From the NCBI GenBank assembly GCA_020543525.1, contig JAHYIO010000008.1, positions 1 to 64,000 of the forward strand: DNA of 64,000 nucleotides, written 5' to 3'. Shown piece by piece: positions 1 to 10,291 of the stretch (within the stretch, counting starts at the first letter, position 1; each line of letters starts with the position of its first letter). Position numbers and translations under genes: made by a program. The notes under the pieces were generated by a model, which did not search any database, was not told the DNA's origin, and saw only the letters and a list, made by a program, of their open reading frames with translations. This DNA is from Coriolopsis trogii. Its lineage: Eukaryota; Basidiomycota; Agaricomycetes; Polyporales; Polyporaceae.

Positions 1-534
1 TTAACACTTTCAAAAATTTACAAAATCTTTCTAAACCCTAACCCCTCACCACTTCTACACCCAATAGCTTCAACCCTACACCCAAAACAACCAACTAACC
101 CTTCTTACAACACATAATCAACTTTACTTCCCCCTAACTTCACATACACACTTTATAACCCAAAACAATCAACCAACACTTCTTACAACACACAACCAAT
201 CTAATACACCACAAACACTACCCTACTGCCTTAGCCAACACTCCACCAACCACAACCAAAACCTAGCAATGTTTACATACCTCTCATCCTTGTTCCTACT
301 TCACCAACCATGCTGCAAATAATGTATCATTTGCCCAACTTATTCCAAACTCCCTCTCAGCCAACCTACACCACTCATTGCAGTACTATGCCCAGTATAC
401 CATCGGCCCTATCATGTCCAGCCATGCCACATTGCAGCTTGTCCCCTTGCCCTTCCCAGCATTCGTAGGATGAAGAAGATCTTGAAGGAACGATATGTGG
501 CACTTTGAGCATGCACCCATTGACCCATAGTACC
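1..534. other. AC-rich gene-free stretch
   Basis: The plus strand is strongly biased to A and C, with short imperfect repeats such as cttctacaac-like words and one ctaaccc-like run near base 40. No open frame of useful length is present. It may be subtelomeric or decayed repeat DNA; only the composition is observed. Confidence 0.4.
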
Positions 535-948
535 TCAGCTGCTTATTCCAGTCCAAGTACTCTTCTCATTTGTCTTCTTTAGCAGCTCCACCATAGTTGC
601 ACAATGCACAATATTGTGCTGATCTTGCATTGGGTAGTTCTTTGGCCTCGTAATCTGGCACAATCCACAGTGCCCACAAAACTTGTCCAAAGCCTTCCTC
701 CACCACTCAAGTAGTGGCTGTAGTTGTCCTTCCCTATCCAGCCTTGCCCGTTTGGCAGCCTGTACAGCTTCAGCAAATGCTGCTCCACATTGAACATCAT
801 CCTGGGCAGAGTGGTGGCTGGCTGTAGCTGTGGTACTAGAAGGTCCTAGGGGAAGAGTTGTCCAAGGAGCACATGCTTGAACTGCACCAACTTGGGAAGA
901 TAATGTAGTGGAGGAGGAGATCAGAGGGGCTGGAGAAAGGATAGGCAC
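535..948 (-). pseudogene. Cys/His-rich tail, possibly from a fungal RecQ-like helicase
   Basis: An open frame of 137 codons on the minus strand. Its second half has WWRKALDKFCGHCGLC followed about 20 residues later by HNIVHC, a CxxC...HxxxxC arrangement that could bind zinc. Many basidiomycete repeat-borne RecQ-like helicases end in a similar Trp/Cys-rich tail, which is the only reason for the suggestion. No helicase motifs are visible upstream or downstream, so if the assignment is right this is only a 3' remnant. The AC-rich DNA and tandem repeats around it fit a repeat-rich setting. It could equally be a chance frame. Confidence 0.25.
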
Positions 949-1280
949 AATGTTAGTAGACTCATTGTTGGCAATGGTGATCCCTCAAGGTGGTCAAGAA
1001 CTGTTGGACCACTTAGCACAAGCAGAGCACCATCAGTCAAACTTGCTGTCCAAGTATACATGCTTTTGCCCATCAAAGAACTTAATAAACAGGCTATGCC
1101 AACATTGATCCTTTGGACGTATCAGCACCACCTTCAAAGTGGTCATGTGACATGGTGGGTGACCCAGTCATGTGACTATACTTCCTTACTGCTAGCAAGT
1201 TCAGTCACATGACCTGGACAGCTGGTCAGGTCACATGGTCCAATCTACTAGACCCAGCATGCCAGAATGCGATATTCCGG

Positions 1281-1976
1281 AGGTGACAAGGCAGTTTCTT
1301 TATGGGGACACATCGTACAGACACAAAATGGGTACCGTTGGATTCGTCTGTTTTCTGGCTATACAAAGGACCCCTTGTCACCAAGGTTCCGACCAACGGT
1401 TGGCCCACAATCAGGCTCTCAATGACCTTGGTGACAGTCTCAGAACGCAAACTCTGCTTGTCACTTGGCCGTTTCTCCATGGAGACTCCATGGATTCCCA
1501 TGATTGTACCCCCATCTTGTAGCCCTGTGTCATAGCTCCCAGGGGACCCCTTGTCACCTGGGTTCCGACCACAGGGGCAGCCACAATGAGCTTGTCACCA
1601 CCCGGACTAACTCTTCCTCAGAATCCGGTGACAACAGGTGACAAGCCATTTCTCAACGGAGACTGCATGGATCGTCCTGGTTCTACCCTCATTTTGTAGC
1701 CTTGTATCCTGGCTTTCATATGACCCCTTGTCACCTGGGTTCTGCCCAGGGGTTGAGTCACAATGGGCTCCACACTGAGCTTGTCACCCGGTGCCAAAAG
1801 GCATCAACGCTCGTCACCTGGCTATATCTCCATGGAGACTGGGCGCACAGCCACAAAACCAACACTGTTGGATACTCCTGCTTCTTGGCTATAGGAAGGA
1901 CCCCTTGTCACCAAGATTCCGAGCAACGGTTGGCCGGCTATGGCCCAAACTATTTTGTCACCTCTGAACCTTAGGG
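1281..1976 (+). repeat. ~177-bp imperfect tandem repeat, four units
   Basis: The block GACCCCTTGTCACC recurs at about 1369, 1545, 1721 and 1899, so the spacing is 176-178 bases. Each unit also carries a GGAGAC/GGGGACA word (near 1305, 1480, 1655, 1828) and a GTCACC-rich end. Units differ by many substitutions, so the array is old. No coding frame runs through it; short frames here are repeat artefacts. Confidence 0.75.
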
Positions 1977-2229
1977 CAAAGTTCACGGCGCATAACACTA
2001 GGGCCAGGACAGCAATCCGGGGAATCATACTCGGAGTTCTTCGCGCGACGGGAGGCAAGGGCGCAGGCAATCATGGCGAATGAGTCTGAGGAGGCGCGGG
2101 CTGCCCGCCTCGCTCGCGAACAAGCGCACGCGGCCTTCAACTACCCCCCGCACAGCATACCCGTCTTCCTGTGGGTGGAGGTCGGCGAGGTCGACCCCAA
2201 CGTTCCCCCGGAGTATCTCGACAAGGACT

Positions 2230-2796
2230 TGATGAACTCTGAACCTGGAAGGCTTGGAGCGACCTGTAAGTCACACAAAGAGAGATCTTCAGTCAGTGAG
2301 CGAACGACTATATTGCATAGTTTAGTACCTGTAAGTCACACAAAGAGAGACTACAAGTACTAGTAAGTAAAGTGTAGTAGAGCATAAGTAATGAGTGAGA
2401 CTTACTCTTCAGTCAGTGAGCGAACGACTGAAGAGCAGAGGGGCAAACAGACTGCCTTATATACTGGAGAGAGGAGTGCATGAGTAAGCGAATGAAGCAG
2501 TCACATGTTAACCATAGAGCGATGAGTAAGAGTCCGTACTCGGCGTATGAGTAAGAGCCGAGAGTATTCTGAGTAAGACATAAGGTCTAGAATGTTCCGG
2601 TGCATTGTAGAACGCACAGGAAGACAAGGGAACCATATGGTCATGGGAATGTACAGTAGTTTCGTAGAGAAAACCGTATATGGTAAGTAGAAACACAGCC
2701 TATAGTAAGCGCTATCTAAACATAAGTAAACATGACCATACAAAGGTTGTGTGCACAACTCCGGACCGGTAGAGCCGTAAATCCAGAATGTCAACA
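2230..2796 (-). mobile_element. Solo copia LTR (LTR A), target duplication GGACT
   Basis: A 567-bp LTR that begins TGATGAACTC and ends GTCAACA on the plus strand, so TG...CA. GGACT lies immediately before (2225-2229) and after (2797-2801), giving a clean 5-bp target-site duplication inside the host gene. It lacks internal sequence, so it is what remains after LTR-LTR recombination. It differs from LTRs C and D at 2519 (G rather than A) and 2725 (A rather than G). Confidence 0.9.
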
Positions 2797-3292
2797 GGAC
2801 TATCGGAAGCTCATAGGGAAACGGGGCCGCCTCGACACATGGAACCAGTACACCGTGCGCCAGAAGCGGTACGACTCGTTCCACAATGAGTGGGACATTT
2901 GTCCCAAGCTGTGCCCCGACGACAAGCTCGACGACGATGACGACGACGACGACTTCCCAACGCTCACCTTCGCCCCTCTGCGTGAGCCCGCCCGTAACGC
3001 CCCTCCGACGGCCAACGCGCCATCGTCGTCGTCGTCTGTCCCCGCTCCAACGGTACATCCGCCCCTCGCGCCTTCCATCCCCGTCCCTGTCCCCTCACCC
3101 ATCCTGGTTCCGGCCCCCGTTGTTGCCCCAACGCCTCAGCCCGTACCCTCCTCGTCCCAAACTGCGCTGCCCACCGCCCCTCGATTCAATCCCCCGCACG
3201 ACCCTCAATCCATCGAAGACGGGGAAATCCCCAATTTCCTCACATCGTCCTTCGCCAACAACTTGAGCGTTTTTTACGACGCAGACAATATC

Positions 3293-3859
3293 TGATGAAC
3301 TCTGAACCTGGAAGGCTTGGAGCGACCTGTAAGTCACACAAAGAGAGATCTTCAGTCAGTGAGCGAACGACTATATTGCATAGTTTAGTACCTGTAAGTC
3401 ACACAAAGAGAGACTACAAGTACTAGTAAGTAAAGTGTAGTAGAGCATAAGTAATGAGTGAGACTTACTCTTCAGTCAGTGAGCGAACGACTGAAGAGCA
3501 GAGGGGCAAACAGACTGCCTTATATACTGGAGAGAGGAGTGCATGAGTAAGCGAATGAAGCAGTCACATGTTAACCATAGAACGATGAGTAAGAGTCCGT
3601 ACTCGGCGTATGAGTAAGAGCCGAGAGTATTCTGAGTAAGACATAAGGTCTAGAATGTTCCGGTGCATTGTAGAACGCACAGGAAGACAAGGGAACCATA
3701 TGGTCATGGGAATGTACAGTAGTTTCGTAGAGAAAACCGTATATGGTAAGTAGAAACACAGCCTATAGTAAGCGCTATCTAAACATAAGTAAACATGACC
3801 ATACAAAGGTTGTGTGCACAACTCCGGACCGGTAGAGCCGTAAATCCAGAATGTCAACA
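3293..3859 (-). mobile_element. Recombinant copia LTR (LTR B)
   Basis: A 567-bp LTR flanked on the left by ATATC (3288-3292), the target site of the full element, and on the right by GGACT (3860-3864), the target site of the solo LTR. At 3582 it has the A seen in LTRs C and D; at 3788 it has the A seen only in LTR A. Both its flanks and its markers therefore show a left part of C type and a right part of A type. Confidence 0.9.
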
Positions 3860-4355
3860 GGACTATCGGAAGCTCATAGGGAAACGGGGCCGCCTCGACA
3901 CATGGAACCAGTACACCGTGCGCCAGAAGCGGTACGACTCGTTCCACAATGAGTGGGACATTTGTCCCAAGCTGTGCCCCGACGACAAGCTCGACGACGA
4001 TGACGACGACGACGACTTCCCAACGCTCACCTTCGCCCCTCTGCGTGAGCCCGCCCGTAACGCCCCTCCGACGGCCAACGCGCCATCGTCGTCGTCGTCT
4101 GTCCCCGCTCCAACGGTACATCCGCCCCTCGCGCCTTCCATCCCCGTCCCTGTCCCCTCACCCATCCTGGTTCCGGCCCCCGTTGTTGCCCCAACGCCTC
4201 AGCCCGTACCCTCCTCGTCCCAAACTGCGCTGCCCACCGCCCCTCGATTCAATCCCCCGCACGACCCTCAATCCATCGAAGACGGGGAAATCCCCAATTT
4301 CCTCACATCGTCCTTCGCCAACAACTTGAGCGTTTTTTACGACGCAGACAATATC

Positions 4356-4922
4356 TGATGAACTCTGAACCTGGAAGGCTTGGAGCGACCTGTAAGTCAC
4401 ACAAAGAGAGATCTTCAGTCAGTGAGCGAACGACTATATTGCATAGTTTAGTACCTGTAAGTCACACAAAGAGAGACTACAAGTACTAGTAAGTAAAGTG
4501 TAGTAGAGCATAAGTAATGAGTGAGACTTACTCTTCAGTCAGTGAGCGAACGACTGAAGAGCAGAGGGGCAAACAGACTGCCTTATATACTGGAGAGAGG
4601 AGTGCATGAGTAAGCGAATGAAGCAGTCACATGTTAACCATAGAACGATGAGTAAGAGTCCGTACTCGGCGTATGAGTAAGAGCCGAGAGTATTCTGAGT
4701 AAGACATAAGGTCTAGAATGTTCCGGTGCATTGTAGAACGCACAGGAAGACAAGGGAACCATATGGTCATGGGAATGTACAGTAGTTTCGTAGAGAAAAC
4801 CGTATATGGTAAGTAGAAACACAGCCTATAGTAAGCGCTATCTAAACATAGGTAAACATGACCATACAAAGGTTGTGTGCACAACTCCGGACCGGTAGAG
4901 CCGTAAATCCAGAATGTCAACA
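4356..4922 (-). mobile_element. Copia 3' LTR (LTR C)
   Basis: The 567-bp 3' LTR of the full element. On the element strand it holds a TATA box (TATATAAGG), a 10-bp stem CTCTTCAGTC/GACTGAAGAG with an 11-base loop just downstream, and two copies of a CTTTGTGTGACTTACAGGT word 65 bases apart. It has G at 4851 and A at 4645, like LTR D. Confidence 0.93.
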
Positions 4923-4931
4923 CTCCCACTC
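4923..4931 (-). other. Copia polypurine tract
   Basis: On the element strand GAGTGGGAG lies directly against the TGTTGACA start of the 3' LTR. It begins a few bases after the gag-pol stop codon. This is the expected position and composition for plus-strand priming. Confidence 0.8.
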
Positions 4932-4933
4932 GT

Positions 4934-7900
4934 TCAAGATGCAACGGACACAAGACCTATCTCCTCAACGAATTTGGCCTGATTGGAGTAAGGCACGTTC
5001 TTCGTGAGGGGGTCGGCCAATTGGTCCTCAGAAGCGACATAGTAGATCTCGACAGATCCCATCTCGACCTGTTCACGAATGAAGTGATAACGGATCTCTA
5101 TATGCTTGGTACGACGGTCAATGACTGGATTGACAGACAAGAAGATCGAGCCTTGGTTGTCGAGACACAAAGGCGTCGGATCAGTCACGTCATCTCCGAG
5201 TTCATCGCCAAAGGTCCTCAGCCATGCCAACTGACGACAAGTGTCGGAGGCCGCTTTATATTCCGCCTCGGTCGAGGAGAGCGAAATGGTAGGCTGACGC
5301 CTCGATGCCCACGATACAGCACCACCTGCCATCAAGAAGACAAAGCCAGAGGTTGAGTGCCGATCATCACGGTCTTCTGCCCAGTCCGAATCTGAGTACG
5401 AAATCAGACCGTCATTAGACGCTCCCTTGTAGCGCAGCCGGTACGCCTTTGTTCCCTGAAGGTAACGCAGGACATACTTGGCATAGTTCATGTGCGCTTC
5501 AGAGGGATTGGCATTGTACTTGGATAACCGTGTGACAGCGAAAGCAATATCAGGGCGCGTCCCGAGCATGGCGTACAAAAGACTGCCAATAAGACTCTGG
5601 TAGCGTTGCCTGAATGAATCGGAAGCGGGCTGATCGGTTTTCACCAAAACAGCACCAGCAGGGAGAGGAGTACGCGACGGTTTACAGTCAGCCATCTGGA
5701 AACGCTCAAGGACAGACTGGATATACTCTTCCTGGTCGATGTCGAGTGTTCGAGTAGAACGATCTCGAGTGATGCGAAGACCAAGGAAGCGCTTGACTGG
5801 TCCCAAGTCCGTCATCTTGTACTGCTTAGAGAGAGAGCGCTTGACGTGCTTGATGTGACTAGACTGATCGCCGATGAGAAGTAGATCGTCGACATAGAGT
5901 ACGACAATTGTTACGTGTTTCCCCCCTTGTCGCCGATATACGTAGATCCCGGCATCAGAATAGGTCCGTTGGAATCCCAAGTCAAGAAGCGACTGATGAA
6001 TCTTCGCATTCCATTGACGCGACGCCTGTTTAAGACCATAGATAGCCTTTTTGAGCAGACAGACGTGGTCTTCCTTCCCAGGAACGACCCAGCCTTCGGG
6101 CTGTTCCATGTAGATTTCCTCTTCGAGATCGCCATTCAGAAACGCGGTCTTGACATCCATAGATTCGATGTCCCAGTCCTCAAGCGCAGCATGCGCAAGA
6201 AGATACCGGATAGACTCGAACCGCGCAACCGGAGAGAACGTCTCGTGATAGTCCTCACCCCATACTTGAGTAAAACCGCGAGCAACAAGACGAGCTTTAT
6301 ACCGCCCATCATGTTTAATGTCATAAACCCAGCGGTTTGAGACGACGTGTCGACCTTTAGGACGAGGAACAAGTACCCAGGTCCTGTTCTCGATGAGCGA
6401 GTCATACTCCGACTTCTCAGCTTCGCGCCACTTAGGAGCATCAGGCGATCGCATGGCCTCCTTGTAGGATTGAGGAATACCAGCTTTCGACTGAGCAGCA
6501 GCGAGAAAAGCGAGGAAAGTCTCTGCCTCCCACTGATCTCCATCCGGATCTGTCCGAGCATCAACATGAACCGGGTTCTCGTCACCATAGATGTTGTCCT
6601 GAGTCCTACTCGGGTGGGGAATGCCTGCTTTGTTACGACGAGGACGGTCACGAGCAATGCTAGGCTGATTATCTCCCACTGGTCTGTTACGACCACGACG
6701 GTGAGGAGGATGAGGAGCAGGAACAGGCTGTGGTGTTGGAGGACGATCAGGGGCATTAGCCGGAGCAGGTGCTTCAGGCGCATCATCGTCTACAGAGTGA
6801 TCAAGCGGTGGTGGGACATCAAGCGGAATGGGAAGGGGAATGTCCAGGATGTCGTTGGGATCGACCGAGTCAGAGTCGTCGTTCGAGGACTCATCCGACT
6901 GGTCATTCACAAACGGATTATCACTGGGGGCGACAGGTTGATTGCCAGGAAGTTTTCGTGCAGGGAAAGACTCTTCATCGAATGTCACATCGCGGGACAC
7001 GACGATAGAGCGAGTGGCCGGATTCCAAAAACGATACCCCTTGGAACCCTGCTCATACCCCACGAAGATCATCTCGACTGCCTTCTTGTCGAGCTTCCCT
7101 TCGCGCTTCGCCTTCTGCACATGCACAAAGGCTTTGCACCCAAACACGCGGAAGTAGGAAACGTCCGGTATGGTACCGTCCCACAACGTGATAGGGCATT
7201 GCCATTTGTGTCGTCGCATAGGTTGACGATTGTAGATATGAACAGCTGCATCGATGGCAAGTTGCCAGAAACCGTGACTAAGTCCAGCCTGATGTAACAT
7301 ACACAAAGCCTTCTCGGTGATGGTACGGTTCCAGCGTTCAGCACGTCCATTCTGTTGAGGTGAACCCGCAACTGTCTTCTGGTGCTCGACGCCATGCGAA
7401 CGAAGAAGCTCGCTGAACTCGCTAGACGTGTATTCCCCCCCTCGATCAGAGCGGACTTTCTTGATCTTTTTACCGGTCTGAGTCTCAGCCCATGCCTTAT
7501 AGTCGAGGAATGCTTTAACAGCGTCCGACTTGTGCTTAAGGTAGTAGGCGCGAGCAAGACCAGAGTAATCGTCAATGAAACCGGCAAAATACTTCCATCC
7601 TCCGATAGCCTGAGTACGCATTGGTCCATCGAGATCTGTATGGATGAGCTCGAGAACTTCAGTCGCACGCTTCTCAGAAGGTGGAAAGGGGGCGCGAGTG
7701 GATTTGCCAAAGGCACATCCGTCACATGGCTCTTCATCCGCAGGATCAACGGCATCAACTCCCTTGGTGTTCTTAGGAAGATGACGTACTACGTCCTTGC
7801 CCGCATGACCAAAGCGACGATGCCAGGTCTTGAAGCGACGGACATTGAGGTGGACACGCTGACCATTACGGAGTTCGAGGAGCGTCCAGTACGTGTTGCT

Positions 7901-9238
7901 ATTCGGGTTGTACCTCGCTTCAAGGATCTTTCGACCCATGATACGAATCGTCGAACCATGTTTGACAGCACCATCAGGTAGCTTGTCAAAGATACACATG
8001 CGACCTTCGCCTTGGAACAAGGAATAACCATTGCGCTCGATGGAGCCCGTCGAGAAAAGACGACCTTCCACATGCGGGATGTAGTAGACGTTGTTGAAGG
8101 TGACTAGGACGCTCTGATTATCGATGTACGCGATCCCTTCAACCGTTCCCGATCCAAGCGCATGGATAACACTACTTTCACCTGACGCAGCCGTTCCAAA
8201 GGGAACAGTGGTCTCGAAAGGCTGGTAGGTAGAAAAGTCAGACATGTCGCCGGTGATATGTTGAGAGGCTCCTGAGTCCATAAGCCACATGGTCCACTTC
8301 GAGCTGTCCGAGGCCATAGCCTCATCATAGAAAGAAGCAGCGATGTTCGAGGGACCCGAAAGTACGTTTACAGCAGATACAGACTCAGAGATGACATGTG
8401 CATGGCTATGAGAAGTAGTGTCCTTGTTCTTCCCCTTGTCCTTGTCCTTATCCCTCTCCTTCTCCTTCTTCTTGCCCTTGGGATGCTTGTCTGGATGCTT
8501 CTTATAGCAGTTGGACTCGTGGTGAGAACTACCGCCACAGAAGGAGCAAGGACCCTTAGGCTTCGGCTTGGTCTGGGAGACCTTGTTGGCGGACTGTCCG
8601 TTCTTGCGCAATGACTCCTCGGCCAAGGTCTTCGACTGGATGTCGTCGAGGGTGATCTTGTCGATGTCCGTAATAGCCATTAGCGCAGAAACCATGGACT
8701 GGTAGGACTCGGGGACCTTCGACAGCAACAGGAGAGCCTGCATGGTCTCGCTGAGCTTGACGCCGTTGCTATCGATGTCGCGAAGGCGGTTGATGATCTT
8801 CATCATCTGGTCCTGGAGAGGCTTCGAATCGTTCATGCGAGGCTCTGCAACGAGCGACTCGAACATGCCCCAGACATGAGCACTGTTGGGCGTGCCAAAC
8901 TTCGTCTTGATGGCGGCCCAGGTCTCAGCGGCTGTCATGGTACGAGGAGCAGCACCACCTTGACCCAGAACCTTCGCATCGAGGACGTAGTGGAAGTTCG
9001 GTGAGACCCGCATATACATCATACCGCGAGCCTGCCCATTGAGCTTCTGCCATGCCTCTATGGCGACTAACTCCGCCGCAGTGGCGGTGGTACCGGCAGA
9101 AGAGGGCTCAGTCTTGGTGCCTTCGACAATCTCCCAACAGCCCATGAAGATGAAGTACCCCTTGAGCTTTGCAGCCCAGTCATTGTACTGGTTCGCCGAA
9201 GAAAGGATAGGGATCGAGTCGATCTTGACGTCTCCCAT
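4934..9238 (-). CDS. Copia Gag-Pol polyprotein
   Basis: A single intact frame encoding the capsid, protease, integrase, reverse transcriptase and RNase H of the element. Seen in order: a UBN2-like Gag region; zinc knuckle CxxCxxxxHxxxxC (near 8503-8550); protease WLMDSGAS (near 8265-8290); integrase HHCC ending CDGCAFGK; an integrase core whose DRGGEY Asp is followed 35 residues later by the Glu of GRAERW; RT with YVDDLLLIGD (near 5885-5910); RNase H with SSTEAEYKA (near 5255-5280). I start at the first ATG (9238, MGDVKIDSIPIL), where copia Gag proteins usually begin. The frame is open about 550 bases further upstream with no ATG but a GTG at 9589. No stop or frameshift is visible, so it is probably functional. 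Confidence 0.93.
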   Translation of the reverse strand: MGDVKIDSIPILSSANQYNDWAAKLKGYFIFMGCWEIVEGTKTEPSSAGTTATAAELVAIEAWQKLNGQARGMMYMRVSPNFHYVLDAKVLGQGGAAPRTMTAAETWAAIKTKFGTPNSAHVWGMFESLVAEPRMNDSKPLQDQMMKIINRLRDIDSNGVKLSETMQALLLLSKVPESYQSMVSALMAITDIDKITLDDIQSKTLAEESLRKNGQSANKVSQTKPKPKGPCSFCGGSSHHESNCYKKHPDKHPKGKKKEKERDKDKDKGKNKDTTSHSHAHVISESVSAVNVLSGPSNIAASFYDEAMASDSSKWTMWLMDSGASQHITGDMSDFSTYQPFETTVPFGTAASGESSVIHALGSGTVEGIAYIDNQSVLVTFNNVYYIPHVEGRLFSTGSIERNGYSLFQGEGRMCIFDKLPDGAVKHGSTIRIMGRKILEARYNPNSNTYWTLLELRNGQRVHLNVRRFKTWHRRFGHAGKDVVRHLPKNTKGVDAVDPADEEPCDGCAFGKSTRAPFPPSEKRATEVLELIHTDLDGPMRTQAIGGWKYFAGFIDDYSGLARAYYLKHKSDAVKAFLDYKAWAETQTGKKIKKVRSDRGGEYTSSEFSELLRSHGVEHQKTVAGSPQQNGRAERWNRTITEKALCMLHQAGLSHGFWQLAIDAAVHIYNRQPMRRHKWQCPITLWDGTIPDVSYFRVFGCKAFVHVQKAKREGKLDKKAVEMIFVGYEQGSKGYRFWNPATRSIVVSRDVTFDEESFPARKLPGNQPVAPSDNPFVNDQSDESSNDDSDSVDPNDILDIPLPIPLDVPPPLDHSVDDDAPEAPAPANAPDRPPTPQPVPAPHPPHRRGRNRPVGDNQPSIARDRPRRNKAGIPHPSRTQDNIYGDENPVHVDARTDPDGDQWEAETFLAFLAAAQSKAGIPQSYKEAMRSPDAPKWREAEKSEYDSLIENRTWVLVPRPKGRHVVSNRWVYDIKHDGRYKARLVARGFTQVWGEDYHETFSPVARFESIRYLLAHAALEDWDIESMDVKTAFLNGDLEEEIYMEQPEGWVVPGKEDHVCLLKKAIYGLKQASRQWNAKIHQSLLDLGFQRTYSDAGIYVYRRQGGKHVTIVVLYVDDLLLIGDQSSHIKHVKRSLSKQYKMTDLGPVKRFLGLRITRDRSTRTLDIDQEEYIQSVLERFQMADCKPSRTPLPAGAVLVKTDQPASDSFRQRYQSLIGSLLYAMLGTRPDIAFAVTRLSKYNANPSEAHMNYAKYVLRYLQGTKAYRLRYKGASNDGLISYSDSDWAEDRDDRHSTSGFVFLMAGGAVSWASRRQPTISLSSTEAEYKAASDTCRQLAWLRTFGDELGDDVTDPTPLCLDNQGSIFLSVNPVIDRRTKHIEIRYHFIREQVEMGSVEIYYVASEDQLADPLTKNVPYSNQAKFVEEIGLVSVAS

Positions 9239-10272
9239 GATTGAAAGCAGGTACTGAGAAGAGTGGAGATAATCCTCGTCGTCGAAGTCTAGAGTGAAGG
9301 ATATAGGCGCAATAGATGGAAGCGCAGTGACGAGAGGAGGAGGAAGAGTTTCGATTGGAGAGAGATGCGGAGATGCGACAAGAGGGGTGTCGTATGGGGT
9401 GTTAGAGGCGAGAGGAAGCGCTACGACAAGTGGTGTGTCGTAGGGTGTATCGGATGCGACTGGAAGAGCTGTGTTGACTCCAGCAAGAAACTCCTCGTCT
9501 GCTTGGTAGGGAGAGATAGGTTGCCAAGCGAACGATGTGGGGTCTTCCGGTAAAGCAACGTTGTTGTACCGATGAGGACAGGGGCTCACGGCACAATTGT
9601 ACCAACCGTCACTTTGAAGGTGGGCGTCGACTTGTTCGTCAGAGTCCCAAACGTGCGGAAGATCCTCGCAGGATTCCTCGTTGCCTGAGCTGTCAGAGGA
9701 TGCTTCTGTCGAAGTATCAACGATGTCCTCGACTTCAGACTCAGAGGAATGAGGAGATGCTGGAAGAGTCGGCTCCAGAACGGTGGTTCAAAGTATACGC
9801 GATGATTGACGTGCCACGTGCGAGGAAGGTGGACAGGGGCACCTTTTGAGGTGAACCAGAGAGCCAGTAAGCCGAAATTACCGACAATCCGGGTAGAAGT
9901 CGCCAACTGTGCCCAAGAAACGCTATAGTAACTACCGAGGCAAAAAGGTATCGTAAGGAGGGTCCGAACGGTTGTCCTCCGGTCCAAAGGTGCTAACCAC
10001 CCCGGGTACAACAGCTGGCAGGCGCAAGTGCGTGGCCTGGCTGAGGGATGCCTGAATCACCCAGGTGCCTCGAGAGCACAACAGGTGTTACAACGATAGT
10101 AGACTAGAGACTGACTACGAAGCGCTCAGGGCTGCGTCACGAGCGCAGAAATGTCCCCCTGGCGGCAGTGTCGGCGGGCACAGTCAAGAGAGTAGGAAAG
10201 TGGGATGCACGGGCAGAGAGTCGACGTACAAAGAGTTGCGCGCAGAGGTGTCGACAGAGAAGCAACCGATTA
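9239..10272 (-). other. Copia leader between 5' LTR and Gag ATG
   Basis: An unusually long leader of about 1 kb. The Gag frame stays open from about 9787 but has no ATG there. A second frame (9586-10011, 141 codons) in another register also crosses it without recognisable motifs. Either a spliced or non-ATG N-terminal extension of Gag exists, or this is a structured leader for packaging. Confidence 0.5.
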
Positions 10273-10291
10273 GAGCGCAGGGCTCATAACC
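10273..10291 (-). other. Copia primer-binding site, half-tRNA-iMet type
   Basis: Immediately inside the 5' LTR the plus strand reads GCGCAGGGCTCATAACC, which matches the anticodon arm of fungal initiator tRNA-Met rather than its CCA end. Drosophila copia and yeast Ty5 are known to prime from a half initiator tRNA cut in the anticodon loop. The position, directly against the LTR end, fits the same mechanism here. Confidence 0.8.

Larger units (their letters stand above)
2230..4355 (+). repeat. 1063-bp tandem duplication (LTR plus host-gene segment)
   Basis: Bases 2230-3292 and 3293-4355 are the same sequence at an offset of exactly 1063: one 567-bp LTR followed by the 496-bp host segment. I see only one base difference between the copies, in the LTR (2519 versus 3582). 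The duplicated host coding segments look identical. Confidence 0.92.

Noticed and set aside
2501..3058. 185-codon minus-strand frame, repeated at 3564-4121
   Set aside because: It runs from antisense host DNA into the LTR and exists only because of the repeat; no domain is present.
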